Assembly (NCBI RefSeq): GCF_037392515.1
Contig: NC_090282.1
Location: forward strand, 54,646,843-54,710,842
Length of the DNA stretch: 64,000 nucleotides
DNA from: Haliotis asinina
Taxonomy: Eukaryota; Mollusca; Gastropoda; Lepetellida; Haliotidae
Direction: 5' to 3'
Positions within the stretch are counted from its first letter, which is position 1; each line of letters starts with the position of its first letter. The translations under genes and the position numbers were made by a program. Below, one piece after another: positions 34,114-45,100 of the stretch. Under the pieces are notes generated by a model. That model made no database searches, had not been told where the DNA came from, and saw only the letters and a list, made by a program, of their open reading frames with translations.

Positions 34114-34168
34114 GCGGGTATAACCTCGTTTTGATATCGGTCAAAGGTCACATGCATAAAAATTAAGA
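34114..34168 (-). repeat. Right terminal inverted repeat of the two-gene transposon
   Basis: Complement of the left repeat with three mismatches. Its inner end lies 17 bp from the nuclease ATG. Confidence 0.92.
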
Positions 34169-34170
34169 AT

Positions 34171-35085
34171 GGTCTATACTGCCTATGCAGTGCTTTGTGT
34201 ATGAAAGCCATCAAACCTGTGTTCTGATTGGCTGAGAAAGGTCACATGACTCCTGATGATGCCTATAAATACGATCATCGGTCTAGGGCCAAACACAACT
34301 ACAATTACTCACAAGTGACTACTATTACTATTGGCCAACTCATTCACTTGGTCCTCATCCATTCATCCACTCATTACTGGTTCAAAGGTTAAGATTCCGA
34401 TTGTAGAAGTCATTTGAACTGACCTTCACCTGGCATCCCTACCAACTTGCATTTATTATCCTGACTATCACTAGGTATATATTTTTAAGTCAAATTTGCA
34501 ATCACTTGGTAACATTATATATACAGTATCATTTCTGCAAGATACAATTTGAGTCGAAATACAATGTAGCATAATAACCATTATTTTCCTTGGGGACTGA
34601 GCCTTGTCATTAAGCCAATCTATAGGCAAACTAGAGTCTGATCAGAACTGAGGATTTTATTGGCATCATTAATTTTATCACATGGTTACCAAACGTTGCA
34701 TTGGCATTGTTGCCGTTATAACAAAAAAGTAAACAGAAAGTTTGCATGCATCATTGCAAACTCTCCTACTCTGCTTCATCGTCTCCTTGTGTTATTTGTT
34801 TTCAAACGTGCACCCCAAGGGTGTTACAATATAATTCAACACGACCTTGTCTTCAGTTTTTTTTTTATAAAAAAGCTCGTTCAATTCATTTCAGACGAGT
34901 ATACAAAGAAAGGGAGTGCACGACTCCATGTTGTAGTTGGTTACGCATTGTTAACAAAGAGTCATCCTTTTTCAAACGACCAATTATGACATTAAACTGA
35001 CATTTGCCCTGAAGTCAGAAAGCATGAAACAAGAAGACAAAGTCTTATGTCTACTAGTCATGATTACAATGTTTTGGTGTGCCCA
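34171..35085. other. Gene-less right flank of the transposon
   Basis: No exon. A 14-nt word, CATTTGAACTGACC (34,410), also occurs at 27,795 outside the left end of the transposon. That may be chance or a shared old repeat. Frames at 34,660-35,000 have no motif. Confidence 0.35.
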
Positions 35086-35089
35086 TGGC

Positions 35090-35815
35090 TCAGTGGAAGG
35101 AGTGTATTGTAAGGTTTCACAGTTCTGCTCGGGAAAAGAACACTACCAACAAATTCAGTCGAGCTCGAACTTGTTGCCATGGAAACGCAAGATATTTTGT
35201 TCAGAAATACAGACCCACCAAATGGCACCAGTGAAGAAATAGTGAGCGGTTTTTAAAGTTCTGCTCCTTAAAAGAGCATAACTAATTTCAGTCAAAGTCA
35301 AACTTGTTGCCATGGAAACACAAAAAACTAAATAAATAGAATCCACACACTGGTGTAACCCCCAAAAGGCACATCTAGGGAGCATGGTCAACGAAGTACG
35401 AAGTTTGATAACGCTAAAGTGTGGGAGATCTGCTCGGCACAGATGGCATCCTCAATCACACAGTCGAAGTCATGTTTCGATGGAAACCGCAAAAAATAAA
35501 TTCACATCTGGATCTAATGCCAAAATGCACACCTATTGATCATGCATGATAAATGTACCAAGGTTGATGAAGCGATCATGTGCAGCTTGGAAGATCAGCT
35601 CTTGATAAGATGATATCCTCATTCATCATCAGTCATAGTCAAACCCTAAGTATGTTTCCGTGGAAACTGGAAAAAGAAATCAAATTCATATCTGGGGATT
35701 ATGCTTGACATGTGTACCAAGTTAAGCTATCATGGATAGTTTTGAAGATCTGCTTCGAACAAAGTTTGATGAACGCACGGACGTAATTTCGTCGTTGCGG
35801 GGGATAATAAACATA
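35090..35815 (+). repeat. Tandem 'TTGCCATGGAAAC' repeat, four units
   Basis: The core TTGCCATGGAAACxCAAAAAA recurs near 35,176, 35,312, 35,474 and 35,655, about 135-180 bp apart. Each is followed by an AAAT/CAGAAAT tract and a (C)CAAAA/TGGCACA-type segment. The array ends in GTTGCGGGGGATAATAA, the same end motif as the copy at 5.5-6.0 kb. Non-coding, older units increasingly diverged. Confidence 0.7.
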
Positions 35816-36881
35816 TAATAGTGAACAAAACACTGATCATAATAGAACAAACTGAACATCTAGACATTTTGTTCCTCTATTCGCACTTCTCCCTCGAAAC
35901 AAGTAACTGTCAAAATGTTAATGATAATTTCTTAAACAATTTATTTCGGATATAAAATCAGGGAAAAAATAACACTCACGGCGTGTCTGATGTTTTGATT
36001 ATAAGCGTTTCGGTGAGTACTGCATGTTTATTAGTTTTCAAGGTGTACCTTTAGAATACAGCGCCACAAAATTTAAAAACAAGTCATTATACTCTTTCAC
36101 GAAATTGTAGGTTTGGTTAACCTAACCCTTATGTCCTCTTGAGTTGTGCTGCTGCATTGTAAAGGTGCTCCGGTTTCGAGTTTGCAATATTCATCGGTCT
36201 GCTTTTGAGCCATGTACATGTATTTTCAGACAATGAGAACTGAGATGTCACTCGGAACTCGGAACAAACAAACAAACATAAACACCTACGAAAAGACTTT
36301 GCAATGTCTTTAATTCATTTATTGTTATGCTTGCTATTGATCATTTTATAAGCTTTACACACATTAAATTATTTTGTTCTTTGATTTATCAAGAGTCGTG
36401 TCTTTTTGTAATAGTAAAGGGAAGCAACCCTTGCTGAAACGCGGGTCTTCATTCAGATGTCTGAATGATTCGCAATCCGGACGAATTTGCTGAAAAACAC
36501 AACCATCCGGATTAACGAGGCTTCACTGTATACATTTACGCACAAAGATTCTTGGTTATCATAGTTCGCAAACCATTGTCTAGGTAACTTACACCAGTAT
36601 TTAACTATCACAAAAGCCAATCATAAACGCAAAGACAGCGAAATGATCAGGAAGAAAAATAGGTTTAATTTCAAAACGAGCAACCTCATGTCGAACTTTA
36701 ACACAACACAGCAAACGAAACTTCACAACATAGTGGTCTGAGAAGTAGCTGGCAAGGATAATAAAATGTAGTCACCGAGAAATTATAATCTTACACAAAT
36801 ATACGTTATAACTGATCGCTCAGTTGTAATTCAATATTTTTCAAAAACTTCCTAACTTGTGCACAGTGCAAAGCATTTAAA
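35816..36881. other. Gene-less stretch with one transposon-like end
   Basis: No exon. At 36,500-36,533 the sequence ATCCGGATTAACGAGGCTTC followed by ACTG and TA resembles the terminal repeat of a pogo/Tigger-type MITE (reading inward CAGTGAAGCCTCGTTAATCC). The matching left end was not found. Confidence 0.35.
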
Positions 36882-37535
36882 CTACATTTCTTGTAGTGTT
36901 CTGGAAATGAAACCAAGTCTTTGGCGAAGAACATCTTTCTGGTTCTTCAGTGTTTCCTCCAGTCTAATTGCATCTGAAATTAGCTGATCAAGCTGAGATA
37001 CACAAAACGTCTCATAGTTTTCACTGTCCTCCAACATTTCGGCAAACTGCATAGTAACCATCCTTGCATCTGCAGATAACTCTTTGATGAGTTCAGAAAC
37101 TTTATCATGCTTTGTCAGTTTGTCAACTCCACTGTGAGATTCAGAAGTCTTGTCGTAATCGTCCACGGGAGCGTTTGTACGCTCCGATGAAATCACCGTT
37201 TCACCTTCTTCGCGCCTCTTACTATTTTCTCCACCGATTTCAACAAAATCGGCCTTCTGTCTATCTCCGCCTTCAGCAGGTATGTCCTGACTATTGTTTA
37301 TAAGCTTTTCAAACCCAAAAGGCTTTGAGGGGAGCCCATATCGTATAGACGATTTAGGTATGTCTGGTGTTGTCGGATGGACGAATCCTTCTTCATCCAC
37401 CTTTCGCTTTCGTGTTGAGTTATTGTCTGTTTGATTTACCTCGTCATCCAAAAATGACAACCCGTTTCCAGAAATTTCATCGTCTCCAGATGGCAAGTTG
37501 AAGTTGTTCTGATTTTCATTTTCAAAATGGAACAT
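36882..37535 (-). CDS. TEX12: TEX12-like synaptonemal complex central element protein
   Basis: Single open exon of 217 codons from ATG at 37,535 to TAG. The first ~140 residues are acidic and low in complexity, with a basic patch (STRKRKVDEEG), and are probably disordered. The last ~70 residues form a predicted helical/coiled-coil segment: LIKELSADARMVTMQFAEML, then QLDQLISDAIRLEETLKNQK, DVLRQRLGFISRTLQEM. This resembles the C-terminal core of vertebrate TEX12, where I recall [20 protein letters not shown] then FLRQRFTVIANTL; the spacing and the LRQR motif agree. TEX12 pairs with SYCE2 to build the meiotic synaptonemal complex central element. The protein is longer at the N-terminus than human TEX12 (123 aa), and the coding part has no introns. 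Another coiled-coil protein cannot be excluded. Confidence 0.6.
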   Translation of the reverse strand: MFHFENENQNNFNLPSGDDEISGNGLSFLDDEVNQTDNNSTRKRKVDEEGFVHPTTPDIPKSSIRYGLPSKPFGFEKLINNSQDIPAEGGDRQKADFVEIGGENSKRREEGETVISSERTNAPVDDYDKTSESHSGVDKLTKHDKVSELIKELSADARMVTMQFAEMLEDSENYETFCVSQLDQLISDAIRLEETLKNQKDVLRQRLGFISRTLQEM

Positions 37536-38302
37536 TTTTAGACGTCGCGGTGCAGGCAGACGACAGGAAGTTGTGGTTCGTAATGAGAGTTACTTCCCCT
37601 CGGCAAGTAAGCTAAAACTAACTCCAAAATATAGAGTTCACAAATACATATGAGAAGTCGCATGTACATCACGCCAAGATTAACACATTCTCAGCATCAT
37701 GAATCCATTCAAATGGTTAGAGCAGGAATAAGTGAGCAATAGGTGGCAGCACATTCCCAATGCCATGGCAACATGATATCTACATTGGTCAGATGTTATC
37801 AAAACACGAATGACATCACTGTCCACCCATGTTCTGGGTGTCTCCGAATAACTGTGCAAAGACAGGACAGATGGATTTGAGTGACTCTTCTCCAAAACTG
37901 ATTCCAGATGGCAGTATGACAGTGACCATGTTCCAGACCATTCCAGGATGGCACCGTGTCCATCTCAACACTGTCAGGAATCATTTATATCAGTTTTGGA
38001 TTTTGACCACAATGCCCTGTTATACGACCCATTCTGACACGTCATCGAGACAACAGCACACTTACAAAGTGTCTGCATCATTTTGTCTTTGCTGTTTTGC
38101 ATTCCAATTCTGAATGCATTTTCTGTGTACACAGTTAGTTTATGTGGCTAGTTTTCAAGGGTTTCAAGATGAAATAGTTCAGAAACCTGTGTGTGTCATC
38201 GACAGCAAAAACCTGGCAAATCATACCAAAATGTGCATCTAAATACTATTTAAACTAAAGGTGAAACCTAAAATAAAGTCGCAAGAGACTGAGAACATGT
38301 AA
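37536..38302. other. Intergenic region between TEX12-like and MTERF-family genes
   Basis: Upstream side of the TEX12-like gene and downstream side of the MTERF gene, both on the minus strand. A plus-strand frame of 94 codons (37,829-38,113) has no known motif and no flanking splice sites that make sense. Confidence 0.4.
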
Positions 38303-39472
38303 TCATTTAATGTAATACTGGTCAACATATTGCTGGAACCTTCTCTTGCTCATTTTCAGGATTGCTGCAGTCACAGGAATTTGTTCATCAACCAGAAGTT
38401 TGTGTCTCTCCTGTAATGTATTGTTCCCGAAACCTAGTACCAGGGCATTATTCATAATGTCTGATGATTTTAATTTACAGACATTCAAGAGGAAGTCCAA
38501 ATTTTGTTTCAATTTTGGTACATTGATGGTGAGGAGGCGTCTGTACTGTCGGAGCATATAGTTTAAACCTTCAGTGGTACACTCAAGACGTTTTACAATA
38601 TACTCGGCCTTATCATTGCAGTTAGCCTCCCGAAGGATCTCTCGATCCACCAAAAGGCTGTTAAGGCATTTTTGGAAGTCACCACTGTCTGACTGAAGTA
38701 GTGTCATGAAAGCTTTGGGGTAGTCAGGGTAGAACACTCCTTCCCTTTTCAAAATTGTCAACTGTTCTTCTAAAGTTTTATGAGAATTAATGAGAACATA
38801 AAGACGTTCCAGTATTGCTTCACTTGGCACTCCATAATTTTTCAAGATTTGAATATTCTTCTTTAATGTGAGGAGCCTTGATTTTCTGAACCAGCCCCGG
38901 TCCTTGAGGGCTGCTGCCGCTTCTTCAGGTGAACACACTAACAATTTGCTTAACAAAGTTTCATGATCTTTCAACTCCAGTTCAGCATCTTTATCAACCT
39001 GCAGTCTAGTCATGCGTGCCTTGAACTTTGATGATGACAAGGTGACAAGACTCAGCTTTGGTTGCATTCCTGATCTCTGCATTGACTCCATGCGCTTTCC
39101 AAGTGTGGAAACGCTGCATCTGAATACTGTTGGGTAAGTGAACATTTCTTTTGCTGTTATGCCATAGGATGAAAGAAGCAAAGAACAAGACTGAAACTTG
39201 TTCCTGCTCATGGAGAAAACTTGAAAATTTGACTTCAAGAAATCTTCCATTACCTTCTGAGGTAGGTAAAAATGTTTTGACAAGAAGGAGGCCCTGTACT
39301 CCAGTTCAGACTGATTAACTGACTCTGAATCACTCTGAGAGGATTCAACCGTACACTTTGGTAACAACCTAGACGTCTGTCTCAATAGCCTTGGCTGGAT
39401 AGTTAGGAAACTGTTGAGGGCTAGACATCTAAATCTCAGTGAATAGCTTATTTGTCTTGAAATGACTTCCAT
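38303..39472 (-). CDS. MTERF-family mitochondrial transcription/translation factor
   Basis: Single coding exon of 389 codons, the usual length for MTERF1/2-type proteins (about 385-400 aa). The N-terminus (MEVISRQISYSLRFRCLALN) is Arg/Ser-rich and lacks acids, as expected for a mitochondrial targeting sequence. The rest is helical mTERF-type repeats of about 30-35 residues, for example LLSSYGITAKEMFTYPTVFR, LKKNIQILKNYGVPSEAILE, LLTINVPKLKQNLDFLLNVC and a C-terminal ILKMSKRRFQQYVDQYYIK. MTERF proteins fold into a left-handed superhelix and bind mitochondrial DNA or rRNA; which paralogue this is was not resolved. The start is the first ATG after an apparent 3' splice site at 39,545-39,546 (TTTTGCAG), so a non-coding first exon probably lies upstream. 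Confidence 0.75.
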   Translation of the reverse strand: MEVISRQISYSLRFRCLALNSFLTIQPRLLRQTSRLLPKCTVESSQSDSESVNQSELEYRASFLSKHFYLPQKVMEDFLKSNFQVFSMSRNKFQSCSLLLSSYGITAKEMFTYPTVFRCSVSTLGKRMESMQRSGMQPKLSLVTLSSSKFKARMTRLQVDKDAELELKDHETLLSKLLVCSPEEAAAALKDRGWFRKSRLLTLKKNIQILKNYGVPSEAILERLYVLINSHKTLEEQLTILKREGVFYPDYPKAFMTLLQSDSGDFQKCLNSLLVDREILREANCNDKAEYIVKRLECTTEGLNYMLRQYRRLLTINVPKLKQNLDFLLNVCKLKSSDIMNNALVLGFGNNTLQERHKLLVDEQIPVTAAILKMSKRRFQQYVDQYYIK

Positions 39473-42120
39473 GGTTGCAGAGTCAGGACCCTTGGGCGAC
39501 TCTCTGCATGTCTATTGTCCTCTTGCTGATGGATGACAGTCAACCTGCAAAAGTAATCAATTTACGCACCTTATGAATATATTCAGGTCTGCAGTTAGGC
39601 ATCAGTCGGTTTGGTCTCTTATCGCCTACATCTCCATTCGCCTACATTTCCAATCACCAACAAAACCAAAGCTGACTAATTAAAAGGAAAAAATGCAACC
39701 CTATTCTTATAATGAAACTGCCTGACCAGGGCTGTAGCGATCTTGATAATAAATAAATTTACATGATTTGTAGTATATTTTTCAATCTCACTTTTGATCT
39801 GGTGAAAGTTTGGTTTAATTTCTTTTCTGCTCATAATGTAAATATTCTTATTTACTATTTGGCAGATGTTTTACCCTTAAAACCAAATAATATATTTTCT
39901 GATTTAAATTCAATTTGTTCTTCGCCCAATATCCCGAACCATGAGGACAATTCATCCCACACTCCCTTTACAAAACTCAACTACTCAAACAGTAGAGGCC
40001 ACACAAACTCTCATGCCTGTTTGCAAAATATGCATAATGGTGATTCTCTAATTACAATCTTGTGTAAATAAGAATTAGTTGTTAAAATATTCTAAGTAAT
40101 CTTGTATTGGAAATACTAAAATTTTTACACTCTGTCTACATCTACTGGGCGTTAAATGTAAATATCTCAATCATTCTGGTGAAATAGTCTTCCAAATATT
40201 TCTTACCTTTAAGACTGTAAATATCTTTTAATATTAGTAAATGAATAAAGTCATTTTACACCTCAGTATACCTCTTTTCCTTCATTCAAATAGGAGAGTC
40301 CAGTTTCAAATGATAGGGCCGACACTCGTTTATCACTGCATAATCTGTGGTCAACAGGCCATGAATGGTTGGTTGCCCCAATTTAGCCATTGTTGGCAAT
40401 GGGGGACAACTCCCTGTCTACTTTGAAATCCAAGATGGAAATCAGCATTTGAGGCTGTCATGAGATGAGTGCCTTTGCTACATTTCATATGTATCAACCT
40501 TTTCATAGTCTAACTGTATGAGTATGTTTAATCTTATCGTTACCAAACGGTAAGTATTTCTAAAGCATGATTTGCATATTTATTTTGTTATATGCTCTTC
40601 AAAATACATTGGGGAACCTGAACTTTGAAGTCTGGTACAAAGAAAACCCATTGAGGAACATTACACTGACATTCATCTTGTGCCTGCAGCATCATTTCAC
40701 ATTATCACCACATGCAAACACAATGCATGGGAAGCAATTGTGCACAACATGGGAGCCTCCTACACATGCATGGGGTGTCATTATGAATATTGACGTTTTT
40801 CGGGCAGGTCGATAACTCACAGTAGACCATTTTTCCCAATAATTTTCTTGTATCTATGCATGGTCATGGTTTTCAGAGTCAAATCACACACAACTGACTG
40901 AAAATTCTAAACCTGAAATGTTCATGTCATACTCCAGCCACCTAACAAGGGGGATAACTGAACAAACAGATTTGCTTTGAATGAAATCCATGTGGTGATG
41001 CATTCTCAAAACATCCATTATTATTGTATCAACATTGACTCAATCCCATATATCTCTCAATGTCGACAATCGTACATGAAAAGTACAGTTCCCCTACTTT
41101 TTTTTGAAGAGTATAGATTTATAACATGTTAGGGACCACAATGTTTACAGCTTTTACTGCAGATGTAATGTCATGTTAAATCTTTCATGTTCTTGAAATG
41201 TTCAGGTCCATTCAAAGTTTTGCAGGAAAATATATCTGTTTTGTGAAAAAACTTTAAATATCAAGATATGTTAAAAAGTAAACACTAGTTTGTAATTTCA
41301 GCTTGATATTTGAGTAGATGTTTCCGTTAGTGCCAGATATGTATAATTTCATAGAAAACAAATATAATGTATGTTACCTTTTCCCAATATTTTACACTGT
41401 GATATAACTCTATTGTTATAAGAAAAAAATAAAAATATTGATTTCAAGAGAACGTTCTGTCCATTTATCATTCACTCATTCGGAGAGTGTATTCTATCAG
41501 TCTGTAACATAGAAAATGAGTTTGCAAACAAAAATATTTCTTAGAATAAGTTAGATTTAAAAATTGCAAATGGGCCCCAAGTTGTGAAATCACACGCACA
41601 CAGAGAATATGTACTTCATATGAATAAACTCGTCTAGTTATATGCTGGACTACGAAAATGGTAAGCATGGAAGTGCTACTCAGGAGATTGAATATAGATG
41701 TGTATGGATCCCTCTGATTTGTATATAAATGATCTAGACTTGTAACTGGGTAAGCCTACTTTGCGTTCGAGCTGTGTCGGCAAAAAGATACGCAAGTGCA
41801 TATCTGAAGGGACTAAAGTTGATGGCAACGTCGGATTTAAACGTGTTCATGCGCCTCGCTATTGGGTTATCCAATTTCGGTCGGTATAAAGCTCAAGCAT
41901 ACGGTTTGTCAGAGCATGGTCATATTTACGTACGGGTATTATTCTTTGTGTTGTGTTAAGCAGAAAATTGCCACGTCCACTTCTATTGAATACAATGCAC
42001 ACGTTTCTATTTCATTCGTTGAAGCGAACGTCCTTCACCTTCTATTTTACCACCGGAAACACCTTCATATCTGACCTCATAACCTCTTGTCTAGACCCCG
42101 GATGAAATTCGTGTATCATC
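39473..42120. other. Region between MTERF-family gene and RPN2
   Basis: The two genes point away from each other. The region should hold the non-coding first exon of the MTERF gene and the RPN2 promoter and 5' UTR (somewhere before 42,121). No TATA box or other core promoter element could be called. Plus frames at 39,763-40,071 and 40,567-40,815 carry no domain. Confidence 0.4.
41683..41782 (+). repeat. Direct repeat flanking RPN2 exon 1, copy 1
   Basis: Begins GAGATTGAATATAGATGTGT and runs through AACTGGGTAAGCC. Collinear with 42,854-42,950 with scattered changes. Confidence 0.6.
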
Positions 42121-45100
42121 ATGGCGTCGGGTAGGTGTGAGCAAGTGTTTGTGCTGGCTTGTTAATTTTTGAAGTAATACGGATTTGGGACATTTTATGG
42201 ACTTTCAAACGTGTTCTCCCCGTGCTTCGTTTTTCACAAAGCATTACTGCAAATAGCATTTATCTTCAGTATTGGTTGAAACCGGCAGTCCGCCATAGGC
42301 TGGTTGGCCGGCCTTGTGCCACGTGTAAAATGTAGATTGCAAGTTACATGATCCTGATTGTACATGTTAGAAAATAAATGTATATTGCCTGGTCTTTCGT
42401 CAGTAAATAACACGTTAAATGTAATCATGTTTCCCATGCGTTTGCATTTGTTAAGACATCTCATGCACGCATTTCAAAACCCTGAACATTTTCAAATGAC
42501 GAGTCCGAATGTTAACGATGAAAGAACCTAACACTATATATTTATTATGTTTCAACTTCACATATATGCATCTTTAGTGCGTATATTTATCGTCAAGATA
42601 GTCAAAATACCCATGCTTGAGTCCGATTAGCTCTTCAAAAGACTCCTATAACTTTGTGCCCGGATGGTGCATCCTTGTTCTTTCAATGATCAGGAAATTT
42701 AAAGCAGTCAGTTTGATGAATTTTCAGTATTTGTGTGATGTGTAGAAAAGTTTAAGCAATGATTATGCAGTTTGATGCCATTCGTAATACAATTGAACAT
42801 TGTCATAAGTTACACCTTTCAATGTTAATTTACAAGTAATACTAATAAATTGCTAGAGATTGAAAATAAATGTGTAGGGTTCCTTCAGATATGTGTATGA
42901 ATGATTTGTGACTGGGTAAGCCAAATTTGTGTTGGAGTTGAGTTCGAGTTAGTCTTGTGGTTCGTTGCCATACACAGACTTGGACATTCAGGGATTAAGA
43001 TAAAAACAAGCACTTGACGATACCAACAGATAAAGTCATCAGACAACCTCATCAAATGTGTTCATCTAGACCACCATTCAGCTTCATTTTCCCCAAATAT
43101 ACAGTAAAATATTCCGACATGGCACAACATCAAGATTTACAGTATTGTCATTTAGTGACTATAATTTCTATTTGAGAATAACATGAACTTTTAGTCCTAG
43201 AACTGCAGTAATCTGAACCACATATATTTTATTTGTGGCCTGAGTCTGATGATTCACACATGTATACACCCACATGTTTGTCATTTCACTTCACGGCAAT
43301 ATATTCTTGTCTAAGAGTACTTGGGATTTGTTGACAGGTATGAGACAACCAGTGGTTGACGGAGTTGTATTTTGTCATTAGTTTTAAGTAATGTATTATC
43401 ATGATTATCTCTACCATGATCATTATATAAAACATACACAATTTGATATGTGAAATATCACACATTTACATAACAAGATGTGCTTACTGTTTATTTGTTG
43501 TTAATGGTCGTGTCTGACACCCAGTCATAGATGGTGTATATTTCCATATTGTATGAAAAGTAACCCGTGAAGGTCCCGGGTAGAATAGGCCATGAGCAAC
43601 ACATGCTTACCATAAAAGGCAACTGCTTGTTGTAAGAGGCGACTAACAGGATCGGGTGGTCAAGCTCGCTGACTTGGTTGGCACATGTCATCAGTTAGCA
43701 ATTGTGCAGATCTATGCTCATGTTGTTGGTCACTGGAGTGTCTGGTCCAGACTTGATTATTTACAGACCACCATCATATAGCTTGAATATTGCTGATTGG
43801 GGCATAGAACTAAAGTCACTCACTCACTCCATGAAAAGTTGTTTGTTCAACTTCAAAATGGAGGTGTTAATTATGAAAAGTGAAAAGAACCCCATAGAGC
43901 AGTTGTCACGATATGGCTAAAATATTACCAATTTGATGTTAAATATTAACTCACTCACTCATCATAAAGCAGCTATGTCATTAGAACTTGGATGTGTTGC
44001 CCAATTGAGGTATAAGATGACCATTTGATGGCATTATTCTCACCAGTCTGTAGGTTTTACCAACTCCTCTGTATCCTCATGTAGAAATAACTGTGAAAGT
44101 GTCTGTTGTCTGCAACCTGTACATAAACACATAATGTATCAAAAATGCTGTTGCTGCTGCTATGAATGTGCTTGTTCTATACATTTTGAGAAACTGTGGT
44201 ACGTGTCTCATCTTGTGTGTACATTCCCCTAGGATAGTGAGTATACTACTAGACCCATTTTATTTACGGTCTTTCTTTGACAGGTTTCACAATATTGATC
44301 CTCTTTGCGGTGGCAGTTGTTGGTCGTGCACTAACGCCATCAACATTCCTCACTACAGTAGACAGACAGAGACTGAAGTCTGTGTTTCAGGCTGCTCAAC
44401 CATTCCAAGATGCAGCTAGTGCACATTACTCCATTTTGGGACTTAAGTTACTGGATGCAACTCTTCCCAACGCTCAGGTAATCAAGAATACTTGATGATT
44501 TCTGATCTGGTCATATTGCAATTTTAGTGCACCCTAATTTCGTTGAACATTATGTATCATGTCAGATGTTTGTTGATAAGAACATAGTAAGTATAAACTA
44601 ATTAAATATCATTCTTAATCTTAAATTGTCAGCGGCATTCATTAAGATTTGTATGAACTTGATGGTGTTAGAAGGAACAAGAGTAAATTAAGCATGATAT
44701 GAAACTACCAAGCATGCACTCCATATAACACCATAATAAAGTGGCTTTACCTCTTGCTTCAGATATTATGGAATGATGCGAAAATCTTCTTTGGTAAATG
44801 CTTGGATACCTTTTTAATTACATTAAGATGATCATTGGCATACATAATGTTGTGGTTAACAATCCATGTGTTGTTTCGATCAGGACACTTGCAAAACCTT
44901 GACATCAATTGTGGATTCAGGCAACTTAGCATCTCTATTCCATGCATCTACAGCTGCCAAAGCTCTGAGTGGCTGCAAGGTAATATAATATTTATTCTAC
45001 CAACTGTTGAACATTTGCAGTTTGTAATAAATGGGTCGTAACGAGGCATCAAACTATCAATGGATTGCAGTTGTCGCCGATAGCAATTAATTGATGGAAG

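Larger units (their letters stand above)
27985..34168. mobile_element. Two-gene PIF/Harbinger-type transposon, ISL2EU-like (THAP-DDE transposase + SWIM-YqaJ nuclease)
   Basis: A 6.18-kb unit with 55-bp terminal inverted repeats (27,985-28,039 and 34,114-34,168) that differ at 3 positions, flanked on both sides by AT (27,983-27,984 and 34,169-34,170). Inside are two convergent, intron-containing genes: a THAP-domain DDE transposase on the plus strand (28,044-30,175) and a SWIM zinc-finger plus YqaJ nuclease on the minus strand (34,096-31,594), with 1.4 kb of AT-rich DNA between their stops. Each start codon lies within about 20 bp of its terminal repeat, so the repeats probably also serve as promoters. 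From memory, ISL2EU elements have 2-bp AT duplications, a THAP transposase and a YqaJ protein, which fits. About 95% repeat identity suggests recent movement. Confidence 0.88.
42131..44283 (+). other. RPN2 intron 1 after a 10-nt coding exon
   Basis: The first coding exon is only ATGGCGTCGG, then GTAGGT. Intron 1 (2.15 kb, ending TTGACAG) completes a Gly codon with exon 2. The human gene also keeps only a few codons in exon 1. The intron holds two SINE pieces and one copy of a 97-bp direct repeat. Confidence 0.85.

Noticed and set aside
37829-38113. 94-codon plus-strand frame between the TEX12-like and MTERF genes
   Set aside because: No domain, no conserved-looking composition, and its reverse strand is equally open in places.
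38303-39472. MTERF-family gene as a processed retrocopy
   Set aside because: It is intact over 389 codons and has an apparent 3' splice site upstream of the ATG; intronless coding regions are common in this family.
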